A stretch of 23,766 nucleotides of DNA from a virus, in the IMG/VR virus record IMGVR_UViG_3300037585_003661, positions 1 through 23,766 of that record; one strand, 5' to 3'. The notes under the pieces were generated by a model. That model was given only the letters and a program-made list of their open reading frames with translations. It did not search any database and was not told the DNA's origin. Below are positions 1 through 6,848 of the stretch, piece after piece; the stretch's first letter is position 1, and every line of letters begins with the position of its first letter. The translations under genes were made by a program, and so were the position numbers.

Positions 1-1284
1 GTAGAATTTGCACAAGTGTTAGGATTACCTAAACTACAGTTTGAGAAATACAATGGCCAACGTGTTTGGAATGATTGGTCTTTGAGAGTATATGATAAAG
101 CAAGAAACATGCTTAAACATCCAGATGATGCTTACAAAGAAGAAAGAATTAAGCGTGTAGTATTTGCAAAATACAGATTAATAATAGAAGCTTACGAAGA
201 ATTTAAAGAAGATCATAGAGTAGATTTTACAGATATGATTGAAGAGTACATAGAAAACGGCGTACCGCCTAGACTTAAAGTTTTAATTGTAGATGAAGCT
301 CAAGATTTAACACCTTTACAATGGAAATTGATTTATAAATTAGCTGCGTTTAGTCAAAAGATATTTTTAGCAGGGGACGATGACCAGGCGATCTATGAAT
401 GGAATGGTGCAGATGTAGAAGAGTTTAATGAGTTTCCAGGTAGAGATTATATATTAAGAAAATCATACAGGATTCCTTCAGACATACACGACTATTCACA
501 GTATATTGCAAGTTACATTCACGGTAGAAAACGTAAAGAATTCATACCACAAAAGAATGTAGGTAGCATAAATACTTATAATAGATTGAAAGACATACCA
601 TTCAGCGAACACGGATCATGGATCATGTTAGGTAGAACTAATGACATAGTAGATGAACTAAGAACGAAAGCAAGAGAAATGGGATTATTCTTTCAAGACT
701 CAAAAGGTAGAAAATCATTTGATCTTAACAAATGGAAAGCAATACAAATTTGGTTACGTTTGATGAAAGGCGAAAGTATAGATAGAGAAGAAGTTCAAAT
801 TATATACACATATATAAACGAAATAGGATTTGGTTGGCGAAACATAGAATCTAAACGATGGTACAACATACATAATAGCCAAGAATTAAATTATGATTTT
901 TTAAACGTTTGGTGTGGTCTTGGTTCATTAAGAAAACCATGGACAGAGGTATTTAATAGAAATTTTCCAGAAAAAGAAAAGTTTTATTTTGAAAAACTTA
1001 TTGATTCTGGCATAGATATTGTTAAAAATTCAGAGATGATAATTGATACGATACATTCGATCAAGGGTGGCGAAGCTGATAACGTAATTATTTACGAAAA
1101 AACTAATTGGATAGCCTCAATACAAAATAAAGTTGGTATAGATAGAAGCTCAGAATACAGGGTATGGTATGTTGGTGTGACTAGAGCAAAACAAAATATT
1201 CATATATTAAGGAGTAATAGTGAGTATTTTTTTCCACTATCTAGAATGTTAAATGAAGTAAGGAGAGTAAAACATGTCAGCTGA
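1..1284 (+). CDS. UvrD/Rep-like superfamily 1 DNA helicase, 5'-truncated by window edge
   Basis: The reading frame is open from base 1, so the true start lies outside the window. Counting from the GTG at 16, motif II is DEAQD at residues 93-97 and motif III follows as GDDDQ at 120-124. Motif V is HSIKGGEAD at 347-355 and motif VI is VGVTRAK at 386-392. This set and order is that of SF1 UvrD/Rep/PcrA helicases, which are ATP-driven 3'-5' translocases that unwind DNA in replication or repair. The Walker A motif (motif I) must lie upstream. The gene overlaps the next by 11 nt, which suggests one transcript with the PP-loop enzyme and polymerase. A phage replication or recombination helicase is the most likely role; the exact subfamily cannot be fixed without the N-terminus. 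Confidence 0.93.
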   Translation, partial: VEFAQVLGLPKLQFEKYNGQRVWNDWSLRVYDKARNMLKHPDDAYKEERIKRVVFAKYRLIIEAYEEFKEDHRVDFTDMIEEYIENGVPPRLKVLIVDEAQDLTPLQWKLIYKLAAFSQKIFLAGDDDQAIYEWNGADVEEFNEFPGRDYILRKSYRIPSDIHDYSQYIASYIHGRKRKEFIPQKNVGSINTYNRLKDIPFSEHGSWIMLGRTNDIVDELRTKAREMGLFFQDSKGRKSFDLNKWKAIQIWLRLMKGESIDREEVQIIYTYINEIGFGWRNIESKRWYNIHNSQELNYDFLNVWCGLGSLRKPWTEVFNRNFPEKEKFYFEKLIDSGIDIVKNSEMIIDTIHSIKGGEADNVIIYEKTNWIASIQNKVGIDRSSEYRVWYVGVTRAKQNIHILRSNSEYFFPLSRMLNEVRRVKHVS

Positions 1285-2104
1285 TTTAAGAATATTGTCA
1301 TTAGGCGCAGGAGTTCAAAGTTCAACACTTGCATTGATGATAGAAAAAGGTGAAATACCTATGGTAGACTATGCATTATTTTCGGACACTGGGTCAGAGC
1401 CTGCAAAAGTATACCAATGGTTAGAATGGTTGACTACACAATTGTCTTATCCAGTAAATATAGTGTCTGCTGGGTCATTGAAGGAAGGTATGGTTAAGTC
1501 TAACGAAGGAACCTATGTAAGAGGATCTACAGTTCCAATGTATGTTAGGCATAAGATAACGGGTAAAAAAGGTATACTCAGACGTATGTGTACCGCAACA
1601 TATAAAATAGAACCTGTCACAAAAGAAATAAGAAGATTACTTGGTGTGGGTTATAAACAAAGAGTTCCAAAAGATAAAAAGGTGCAACAAATATTTGGTA
1701 TATCTAAAGATGAATCTATTAGAATGAGAGTATCTCAATACCATTATATTGATTTTGAATATCCATTAATTGATAAGAGGATGTCTAGAGCTGATTGTAT
1801 TAAATGGATGAAAGATAATAACTTCCCCGAACCACCAAGGTCTGCATGTACGTTCTGTCCATATCATTCTGATGAAGAATGGTTACGTATAAAAACAGAA
1901 ACACCTGATGAGTTTGAAGAAGTGGTACAGTTAGATAAAAAACTTAGAACAGGTTTTAAAGGATGTAAGCCTGAAGAGAACAATTATTATTTACACAGGT
2001 CTGGTAAACCATTATCTGAAGTTGATTTTAAAAAGAAAAATGATAAACAAGGAGATCTATTAGAGGGTATGGATATGGAGTGTGAAGGAATGTGTGGAGT
2101 GTAA
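1274..2104 (+). CDS. PAPS-reductase-like PP-loop (adenine nucleotide alpha-hydrolase fold) protein
   Basis: The N-terminus carries a PP-loop variant, SLGAGVQSS at residues 9-17, followed by an ALFSDTGSEP segment typical of the phosphoadenosine-phosphosulfate reductase family. Six lines of context and motif evidence point to that superfamily, but not to classical sulfate reduction. Cysteines sit at C106, in a CTFC pair (C192/C195) and in a terminal CEGMC pair (C270/C274). These could ligate a metal or an Fe-S cluster, as known for the related DndC proteins. Family members can adenylate or sulfurate substrates, and phage copies are usually annotated only by fold. The gene overlaps the helicase upstream and is followed after one base by a small gene. 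A role in nucleotide or DNA modification is possible but not shown. Confidence 0.8.
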   Translation: MSADLRILSLGAGVQSSTLALMIEKGEIPMVDYALFSDTGSEPAKVYQWLEWLTTQLSYPVNIVSAGSLKEGMVKSNEGTYVRGSTVPMYVRHKITGKKGILRRMCTATYKIEPVTKEIRRLLGVGYKQRVPKDKKVQQIFGISKDESIRMRVSQYHYIDFEYPLIDKRMSRADCIKWMKDNNFPEPPRSACTFCPYHSDEEWLRIKTETPDEFEEVVQLDKKLRTGFKGCKPEENNYYLHRSGKPLSEVDFKKKNDKQGDLLEGMDMECEGMCGV

Positions 2105-2105
2105 T

Positions 2106-2309
2106 ATGTTTAGAAAATTAATATTAGATGCATTAGAAGATAGATACAATTCTCAAATAAGTGAGGCAGAGGCAACATTAAAAATATATTTAGAAAAACC
2201 TGTAGCAATTGGAGAGCATCCTCAACATGTCGATGAGGCAGATAAATTAATAGAGAAAATTGCAAATGCTGAGGAAAAATTAGAAACACTTAGGGCTTTT
2301 AGATTATGA
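2106..2309 (+). CDS. Small hypothetical phage protein (67 aa)
   Basis: I chose the ATG at 2106, one base after the upstream stop, over an in-frame GTG at 2082 that would overlap the PP-loop gene. The product is charged and predicted helical: it begins MFRKLILDALEDRY, has a central IGEHP turn and ends in an amphipathic helix rich in Glu and Lys. No catalytic motif is visible. Similar short helical proteins with an IGEHP-type turn are common in marine phage early operons, from memory only. It overlaps the following DUF3310 gene in an ATGA arrangement (start at 2306, stop at 2307-2309), so the two are probably translationally coupled. Function unknown. Confidence 0.75.
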   Translation: MFRKLILDALEDRYNSQISEAEATLKIYLEKPVAIGEHPQHVDEADKLIEKIANAEEKLETLRAFRL

Positions 2310-2581
2310 TAACAGATGATGATTTTAAGGAGGCGTTCCCCTTAGACCACCAAGAAGGCGGTGAACACTACAAACATTTACCTATTCAACCTTTTACTTT
2401 CTGTAGAAAAAACAAATTAAATACGACTCAATCTAACATAATTAAATATGCATCTAGATTATATACAAAAGGGGATCCTATTGAACAATTGAATAAAATA
2501 ATCCATTACTGCCAACTTGAAAAAAATTTTCTACAAAATGACAAAGGTAATAAAAAAACAAATAAAAATAAAAAAACATAA
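2306..2581 (+). CDS. DUF3310 family protein
   Basis: The segment GGEHYKHLPIQPFTFCRKN (about residues 18-36) and the later NIIKYASRL and IIHYCQLEKNF pieces match the layout of DUF3310, a family of short phage proteins often labelled nucleotide kinase-like. The usual order is a conserved HY, a helix, then KY-x-R and HY. Length (91 aa) fits a one-domain member. The C-terminus is a run of Lys and Asn encoded by A-rich DNA, which may be a degenerate tail. It overlaps genes on both sides, placing it in the polymerase operon. Biochemical function of the family is not established; a link to nucleotide supply is only inferred from neighbours. Confidence 0.78.
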   Translation: MITDDDFKEAFPLDHQEGGEHYKHLPIQPFTFCRKNKLNTTQSNIIKYASRLYTKGDPIEQLNKIIHYCQLEKNFLQNDKGNKKTNKNKKT

Positions 2582-2780
2582 ATTCAATCTAGAAGTATAT
2601 CCTGCTTTAGAAAGCACTAAGGACATTACTTGGGAAATTTTTCCTATTGGATACAAAGCTGCACTTTACGCTTTTAGTAATAAAGATCAGTTGAACAAAC
2701 ATATAGAGGACAATTACATTTATGAGCCAACAAATAAACTTAACGTACCGAGAAAGTTCAGACTGGAAAACACCAACTAG
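2538..2780 (+). CDS. Small basic hypothetical protein overlapping DUF3310 and polymerase genes
   Basis: The frame starts with a TTG at 2517, but the ATG at 2538 is the more likely start and gives 80 aa. The N-terminus is strongly basic (KKQIKIKKHK). The middle reads like a folded protein (LEVYPALESTKDITWEIFP), followed by a Tyr/Asn-rich end. It overlaps the DUF3310 gene by 44 nt and the polymerase start by 59 nt, which is more than most overlaps in this window. Either it is a real gene nested at the junction or the polymerase begins downstream. I see no known domain and no clear ribosome binding site, so confidence is moderate. Confidence 0.5.
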   Translation: MTKVIKKQIKIKKHKFNLEVYPALESTKDITWEIFPIGYKAALYAFSNKDQLNKHIEDNYIYEPTNKLNVPRKFRLENTN

Positions 2781-4593
2781 TTTTCCTGATCTTAAAACTG
2801 CTAAAGAAATAGCTATTGATTTGGAGACAAGAGATCCAAACATCAAAGATAAAGGGCCTGGATGGCCTACTATGGATGGTAATATAGTAGGAGTGGCTGT
2901 AGCTGCAGATGGTTTTGTTGGATATTATCCAATTGCACATGAAAATGGATCAAATATGGATCTTAAAATGGTGCTTGATTGGATACAGGATATAGTTTCA
3001 GGGCCTGGAGATAAGATATTTCATAACGCACCGTACGATGTGGGATGGTTAAGGGCTCACGGCATACGTATCAAGAATGGTAGAATTATAGATACAATGA
3101 TAGCTGCTGCTTTGGTAGATGAAAACAGATTTTCTTATTCACTTAACGCGTTAGGTTTTGATTTATTAGGAGAAACAAAATCAGAATTAGAATTAAAACA
3201 GGCTGCTGATGATTGGGGAGTAAATGCAAAAGGTGAGTTATATAAATTACCTGCTAAATTTGTAGGAGCTTATGCTGAACAAGATGCATCACTTACATTA
3301 AAACTTTGGCAGTATTTAAAAACAGAAATTACAAAACAATCTTTAACTGATATTTTTAACACTGAGATTGAATTACTTCCTATATTAATTGAAATGAGAG
3401 CTGTAGGTGTAAGAGTAAATTTACAAGAGGCTGAAAAATTAAAAAAAGAATTTGTTTTGAAAGAAGATAAAATACTTTTAAAAATTAAAAAAGAAGCTGG
3501 TGTTGATGTAGATATTTTTGCTGCAAGATCTATTGCAAAAGCTTTCGACAAATTAAAAATAAAATATCCTTTAACAGAAAAAACAAAAGAACCTAGCTTT
3601 ACTGCTAACTGGTTGTTGAACTGTGAATTTCCAATTGCAAAATTTATTAGAGAAGCAAGAGAAGTACATAAATTCCATGCAACTTTTATTGATTCAATCC
3701 TTAAATTCCAACATAATGGGAGGATACATGCTGAAATACATCAACTAAGAGGTGATGGAGGAGGCACTGTGTCAGGTAGACTCAGTTATTCTAATCCTAA
3801 TCTTCAACAAGTACCAGCTAGAAATAAAGAATTAGGAACAAAGATAAGGTCTTTATTTAAACCTGAATCTGGGTTACAATGGGGTTCGTTTGATTATAGT
3901 CAACAGGAGCCAAGACTTGTAGTTCATTATGCATCTTCAATTGGTTTTCCAGGATCAGACAAACTAGTAGAGGCTTATGAAAAAGAAAACGCAGATTTCC
4001 ACCAAACAGTTGCAGAAATGGCAGGAATCCCCAGATCTCAAGCAAAAACAATTAACTTGGGAATCTTTTACGGTATGGGTGCGAGAAAACTTTCCAATGA
4101 GTTGGGAATCCAAACCGACGAGGCCAAGTTACTTTTACAAGAATATAATCAGAGAGTACCATTTGTCAAACAACTAGCAAATAGGTGTATGGAATCTGCA
4201 GAAAAGTATGGATCTATACGGACCATAAGAGGTCGTAAATGTAGATTTGATAAATGGGAACCTATGGCTTGGGGTTTATTTAAATCAGAAACGTATGAAA
4301 GTGCGATTGAAAAGTATGGTAAAAATAATATCAAACGAGCGGGAACTTACAAAGCTTTAAATAGATTAATACAAGGCTCTGCAGCTGATCAAGTAAAAGT
4401 TGCGATGATTGAATGCTATAAGGCAGGTTATTTACCATTGATACAAATACATGATGAATTATGTTTTAATGTAAGACCTGCAAAAGATGCTGATGAAATA
4501 AAAAAAATAATGGAAGATTGTATTAATGAGTTAAAAGTCCCCTCTTTAGTTGATGTTGCTATCGGAAAAGATTGGGGATCGGCACATGATTAA
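2722..4593 (+). CDS. polA: DNA polymerase I, family A, with 3'-5' exonuclease domain
   Basis: This is a complete replicative family-A polymerase (623 aa) without a 5'-nuclease domain, as in T7-type enzymes. Exonuclease motifs are D33-L-E35 (Exo I), HNAPYD with N102/D106 (Exo II) and YAEQD with Y184/D188 (Exo III). Polymerase motif A is DYSQQEPR from D391. Motif B runs from R438 through K442 to Y450, and motif C is HDE at 577-579. The residue matching E. coli Phe762 is Leu446 (KTINLGIFYG). An AGAGGA element lies 11 nt before the ATG. The start codon of the next gene overlaps its end. It is very likely the phage replicase, working with the upstream helicase. The window shows no primase. Confidence 0.97.
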   Translation: MSQQINLTYRESSDWKTPTSFPDLKTAKEIAIDLETRDPNIKDKGPGWPTMDGNIVGVAVAADGFVGYYPIAHENGSNMDLKMVLDWIQDIVSGPGDKIFHNAPYDVGWLRAHGIRIKNGRIIDTMIAAALVDENRFSYSLNALGFDLLGETKSELELKQAADDWGVNAKGELYKLPAKFVGAYAEQDASLTLKLWQYLKTEITKQSLTDIFNTEIELLPILIEMRAVGVRVNLQEAEKLKKEFVLKEDKILLKIKKEAGVDVDIFAARSIAKAFDKLKIKYPLTEKTKEPSFTANWLLNCEFPIAKFIREAREVHKFHATFIDSILKFQHNGRIHAEIHQLRGDGGGTVSGRLSYSNPNLQQVPARNKELGTKIRSLFKPESGLQWGSFDYSQQEPRLVVHYASSIGFPGSDKLVEAYEKENADFHQTVAEMAGIPRSQAKTINLGIFYGMGARKLSNELGIQTDEAKLLLQEYNQRVPFVKQLANRCMESAEKYGSIRTIRGRKCRFDKWEPMAWGLFKSETYESAIEKYGKNNIKRAGTYKALNRLIQGSAADQVKVAMIECYKAGYLPLIQIHDELCFNVRPAKDADEIKKIMEDCINELKVPSLVDVAIGKDWGSAHD

Positions 4594-4762
4594 TGTTGGG
4601 ACCTGTCCTAATTGTAATGAGGTAGTCCCCTTTGAAACAACAGATAAAAATAATATTTACAAATGTCCTTTGTGTAAAGAAGATGCAAGACAATACGTTA
4701 ATGGAAAAATTTTATATTCTAAAATAATTTGGGATTTAGAAGATGGTGAACAAAAGGATTAA
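4586..4762 (+). CDS. Small zinc-ribbon protein
   Basis: The ATG at 4586 overlaps the polymerase stop and follows a GGGGAT sequence that can act as a ribosome binding site; a longer TTG start at 4550 would lie inside the polymerase gene. The 58-aa product has two CxxC knuckles, C7-P-N-C10 and C27-P-L-C30, spaced as in a zinc ribbon, then a short acidic tail. Such small zinc ribbons bind nucleic acid or serve as protein-protein modules. It is the last gene of the left plus-strand operon and faces the convergent minus-strand island. Specific function unknown; it could assist polymerase or transcription. Confidence 0.75.
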   Translation: MINVGTCPNCNEVVPFETTDKNNIYKCPLCKEDARQYVNGKILYSKIIWDLEDGEQKD

Positions 4763-4802
4763 AAGAGGGCATAAAACCCTTACACCAAATTAATGATTTT
4801 GA

Positions 4803-4824
4803 AAAAAATGTTAGTAAAGACTAA
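4803..4824 (-). terminator. Possible intrinsic terminator of the minus-strand island
   Basis: Read on the minus strand, TTAGT-CTTT-ACTAA forms a 5-bp stem (4811-4824) overlapping the stop codon of the last minus-strand gene, followed after CA by seven T residues. The stem is short and AT-rich, so strength is doubtful, but position and T-tract fit. No convincing plus-strand terminator is seen in 4763-4810. Confidence 0.4.
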
Positions 4825-5027
4825 GTATCTGTTTTGTCTTCGTCTTTATCTACATCTAAAAGACCTAATCTAGCGTCAATCTCACTTTGTTCGTTGATTT
4901 TTACCCTTAGATTTTTGATCTTTATGTCTATCCACTTCATGTCAGTAGTCACCCTACCCTGAGCTAACGCTTTGTTGGCCCATTGTGACTCCAACTGCAG
5001 TTTCTCCGATATTAACTTTTGTAACAT
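4821..5027 (-). CDS. Small hypothetical protein, minus-strand island gene 3
   Basis: The start is fixed by a strong ribosome binding site: on the minus strand GAGGAGG lies six bases before the ATG whose complement is 5025-5027. The 68-aa product begins MLQKLISEKLQLESQ and is helical and charged, with an acidic end rich in Asp and Lys (DVDKDEDKTDT). It could form a coiled coil; no known motif is seen. A longer frame back to 5081 is unlikely given the position of this binding site. The gene overlaps the upstream minus-strand gene by 74 nt, so the two share bases in different frames. Function unknown. Confidence 0.7.
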   Translation of the reverse strand: MLQKLISEKLQLESQWANKALAQGRVTTDMKWIDIKIKNLRVKINEQSEIDARLGLLDVDKDEDKTDT

Positions 5028-5211
5028 CGTTGACCTCCTCGTAAGTAACAAAACAACGATTTGGATCACAGAATCCTTCATCTTTCGGTTTTATTTTACC
5101 TTCAAAACCTTGTTTAAAGAACTCAACTAAAGCCCCAAAATCGTCGTCAGCTTTAACTTCAGCATCGTAATACTTGCTTTTATAACGAACTTGTATACGA
5201 TACGTCTTCAT
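4954..5211 (-). CDS. Small hypothetical protein, minus-strand island gene 2
   Basis: The 85-aa product starts MKTYRIQVRYKSKYYDAE, an alternating beta-strand pattern, then a helix (DDDFGALVEFFKQGF) and a loop containing CDPNRC. This looks like a small alpha/beta fold. The last part (after about residue 60) is encoded by DNA that also carries the ribosome binding site and start of the next gene, so the C-terminus may be a by-product of overlap. No strong ribosome binding site is visible upstream. It sits in the middle of the three-gene minus-strand unit. No family recognised. Confidence 0.65.
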   Translation of the reverse strand: MKTYRIQVRYKSKYYDAEVKADDDFGALVEFFKQGFEGKIKPKDEGFCDPNRCFVTYEEVNDVTKVNIGETAVGVTMGQQSVSSG

Positions 5212-5249
5212 GTATGTAGATTAATGAAAATGGGAGAAAAAGTCAAGTA

Positions 5250-5501
5250 CTATGCAGGATCGCCCTTTTTATCACTGTTTGGTACTGCTCTGCATTCAAA
5301 TTTTACAACTATTTTGTTATTTTCTACGTATTCTTTGTCAAATTCTTCTGTTTCTTCTAACGATTTAAAGGCATTGTAGGCAACTCTATAACCCATTTCA
5401 ACACAATCAGAATGACTATAAAAAGTATACCCTGGTATAAAATTACTAGGGCAATCATTGGATACCATGCTGCACATGTATAAAACTAATATATATTTCA
5501 T
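5250..5501 (-). CDS. Small Cys-containing, probably exported protein, minus-strand island gene 1
   Basis: The 83-aa product starts with a short hydrophobic segment (MKYILVLYMCSMVS) that looks like a weak signal peptide or lipoprotein-like leader. Four cysteines follow the pattern C10, C17, C33 and one near the end in VVKFECRAV, which could form disulfides in the periplasm. Between them is a Tyr/Phe-rich region (IPGYTFYSHSDC). I have the impression that similar short Cys-bearing proteins occur in other marine phages, but cannot confirm it here. It is the first gene downstream of the minus-strand promoter at 5520-5548, with a GGTGG element before the ATG. An envelope or superinfection-related role is a guess. 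Confidence 0.7.
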   Translation of the reverse strand: MKYILVLYMCSMVSNDCPSNFIPGYTFYSHSDCVEMGYRVAYNAFKSLEETEEFDKEYVENNKIVVKFECRAVPNSDKKGDPA

Positions 5502-5519
5502 AAAGCCACCATACGAGTT

Positions 5520-5548
5520 ATTTTATTACTTGACAATCATAGTGTCAA
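5520..5548 (-). promoter_or_regulatory. Sigma70-type promoter driving the minus-strand island
   Basis: On the minus strand a perfect -35 TTGACA (complement of 5543-5548) is followed, after 17 bases, by TAAAAT (complement of 5520-5525). The predicted start is near 5513, about 11 nt before the ATG of the gene ending its coding start at 5501. It overlaps the plus-strand promoter at 5530-5557. Confidence 0.75.
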
Positions 5549-5557
5549 CACTATATT
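5530..5557 (+). promoter_or_regulatory. Sigma70-type promoter for the plus-strand small-gene chain
   Basis: A perfect -35 TTGACA (5530-5535) is separated by 16 bases from TATATT (5552-5557). The predicted start lies at about 5564, next to the ATG at 5566, so the first gene may be read from a leaderless or nearly leaderless mRNA. Confidence 0.75.
5541..5552. repeat. Palindrome AGTGT-CA-ACACT inside the divergent promoters
   Basis: Arms AGTGT and ACACT flank a 2-base centre. It lies within the spacer of the plus promoter and contains the minus -35. The same 12 bases recur at 9802-9813 inside a longer palindrome. A repressor operator is a reasonable inference; no cognate regulator is identified. 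Confidence 0.6.
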
Positions 5558-5565
5558 CATGGGAT

Positions 5566-5826
5566 ATGAAAAAAATGGTAGCTGAACAGGTAACTGTAGA
5601 TCATAAATTACGAACTAACGACCACGGATCAGGGCTTGGTTTAACTGATGGTAATACCAAACGTTTCTCAGTTGAAATAGACAGGGACTCAAAACAAATA
5701 AAATTATTTGTAGGTACAAAACCAGAGGATGTGATAACTATGGATGATCACACAAGACTTGAAAGAATCTTTAATACTTTACTTAGCACCGTAAAACAAA
5801 AAATTACTTTTTGGAAAGTAAATTAG
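5566..5826 (+). CDS. Small hypothetical phage protein (86 aa)
   Basis: The ATG at 5566 is about one base from the predicted transcription start; a second in-frame ATG at 5575 is possible. An upstream extension to 5458 would run through the promoter region and is rejected. The product (MKKMVAEQVTVDHKLR...) has alternating hydrophobic stretches suggesting beta-strands (SVEIDRDSKQIKLFVG) and a C-terminal helix (LERIFNTLLSTVKQK). No known motif. It ends directly at the next ATG (stop 5824-5826, start 5827), so it is the lead gene of a tightly packed operon. Function unknown; likely an early host-takeover or accessory protein by position. Confidence 0.72.
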   Translation: MKKMVAEQVTVDHKLRTNDHGSGLGLTDGNTKRFSVEIDRDSKQIKLFVGTKPEDVITMDDHTRLERIFNTLLSTVKQKITFWKVN

Positions 5827-6036
5827 ATGAATGTATATAGTTGGAAAGAGCTGAATGCAAAAGTTGATGGTTTCATTAAATCTGTAAAAGAATCAGAATT
5901 TAAAGATGATGCCTTTATTGATATCATTGCTGGACGTATGGCAGAACTTACATTAGTGGTAGGTGAAACTGGATATCATTTATTTGATAAAACAATTGCC
6001 AAAAGGATAATAGATGCCGAAATTAAAAAATCATGA
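5827..6036 (+). CDS. Small hypothetical phage protein (69 aa)
   Basis: The ATG follows the upstream stop directly. The product (MNVYSWKELNAKVDGFIK...) is predicted to be mostly helical with aromatic and acidic residues, including a hydrophobic stretch AELTLVVGETGYHLF. It has no cysteines and no transmembrane segment. The stop overlaps the start of the next, very short, gene as ATGA (6033-6036). No family recognised. Confidence 0.7.
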   Translation: MNVYSWKELNAKVDGFIKSVKESEFKDDAFIDIIAGRMAELTLVVGETGYHLFDKTIAKRIIDAEIKKS

Positions 6037-6137
6037 AACTTTTGTTGATTTTAGTCGTTTTGTTTGTTTTGTTATGGCTATCTTTTCCGCGCACGATTTC
6101 AATCTTAGTTCTAGCTCTATTGATAGGTTTGACATGA
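6033..6137 (+). CDS. Tiny membrane protein (34 aa)
   Basis: This short gene is linked by ATGA overlaps at both ends: its ATG (6033) overlaps the stop of the gene before, and its stop (6135-6137) overlaps the ATG of the gene after (6134). The product starts MKLLLILVVLFVLLWLSF, has a PRT turn and continues with a second hydrophobic stretch ISILVLALLIGLT, so it is nearly all membrane-spanning, as one long or two short helices. Chained overlaps and this composition make it a likely real gene although it is very short. Small phage membrane peptides can act as lysis helpers, host inhibitors or envelope factors; nothing here decides which. Confidence 0.65.
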   Translation: MKLLLILVVLFVLLWLSFPRTISILVLALLIGLT

Positions 6138-6367
6138 GTTTAGGTAAAGATGTAGATCATAATCACCCAGTAATTAAATGGGTAAAAATGTTGATGGAGA
6201 AGTATGATATCTCTGATTTGGTAGATGAGCATATTGTAGGTGAAGATCCACCGCTTAATGATGCTGAATGTTCTAAAAGATTAAAAAATTTTTTCGAGGC
6301 TTTTGAAAAACAAACTGGATATAAACCAGAACAAGCTATTAAAGATATACGTAGTTTTATGAATTAA
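6134..6367 (+). CDS. Small hypothetical phage protein (77 aa)
   Basis: I place the start at the ATG at 6134, which overlaps the stop of the tiny membrane gene. A longer frame from 6014 would add 40 residues that are only the shifted reading of that membrane gene. The product (MSLGKDVDHNHPVIKWVK...) is helical and charged, with a middle segment DLVDEHIVGEDPPL and a C-terminal LKNFFEAFEKQTGYKPEQA. No catalytic motif is apparent. A single small gap separates it from the oxygenase gene. Function unknown. Confidence 0.7.
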   Translation: MSLGKDVDHNHPVIKWVKMLMEKYDISDLVDEHIVGEDPPLNDAECSKRLKNFFEAFEKQTGYKPEQAIKDIRSFMN

Positions 6368-6374
6368 CAAGTTA

Positions 6375-6848
6375 ATGATTATTAAAAATATAAAATTAAA
6401 AAACAAACACATGATATTAAAAACATTACAAACAATTGCATATGTTAAACATGATTTAGTTGAAGAAGGAGGATCTACTTACAATTATAAATTAGGATCT
6501 AAGATAAATAACTTTAAAAACATAATTAACAATTTTAAAAAGTTAGCTGGTACAAAGTACTATGTCTTAGATTTTTGGTCTAATGTTTACAAAAAAAATG
6601 GATATGTAAAAAAACATAATCACCACGATCCAAACAGTAATTTAAAAGATACAAAACAATTGTCAGGAGTTTATTATTTTCAACATCCTGATGATTCTAA
6701 TTTAATCATAGAAGATAAAAATATACCTGTAAAAGAAGATGATTTTATTTTGTTTGATAGTAAATTGAATCATTATACTTTACCTAATAAATCTGAAAAA
6801 GAAAAAATAGTATTTAGTATTAATTTAGCACATAAGGAGAAACAATGA
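6375..6848 (+). CDS. 2-oxoglutarate/Fe(II)-dependent oxygenase-like protein
   Basis: The 157-aa product has the core of the phage 2OG-Fe(II) oxygenase family (PF13759-like). The pattern is LDFWSNVYKKNGYVKKH, the metal-ligand region H81-N-H-H-D85, the SGVYYFQHP strand, then ILFDSKLNHYTLPN with distal H133, and a closing KIVFSINL. Most members have Arg near the last strand to bind 2-oxoglutarate; here K144 occupies that place, so activity or substrate binding may be altered. Such enzymes hydroxylate protein side chains, nucleobases or small molecules; the substrate here is unknown. The start could also be the ATG at 6411. The stop overlaps the next gene's start. Confidence 0.78.
   Translation: MIIKNIKLKNKHMILKTLQTIAYVKHDLVEEGGSTYNYKLGSKINNFKNIINNFKKLAGTKYYVLDFWSNVYKKNGYVKKHNHHDPNSNLKDTKQLSGVYYFQHPDDSNLIIEDKNIPVKEDDFILFDSKLNHYTLPNKSEKEKIVFSINLAHKEKQ

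Noticed and set aside
4763-4800. Plus-strand terminator after the zinc-ribbon gene (AGGG...CCCT)
   Set aside because: Only four paired bases and no T-tract.
6014-6133. N-terminal 40-residue extension of the 6134 gene
   Set aside because: It is the shifted reading of the tiny membrane gene at 6033-6137.
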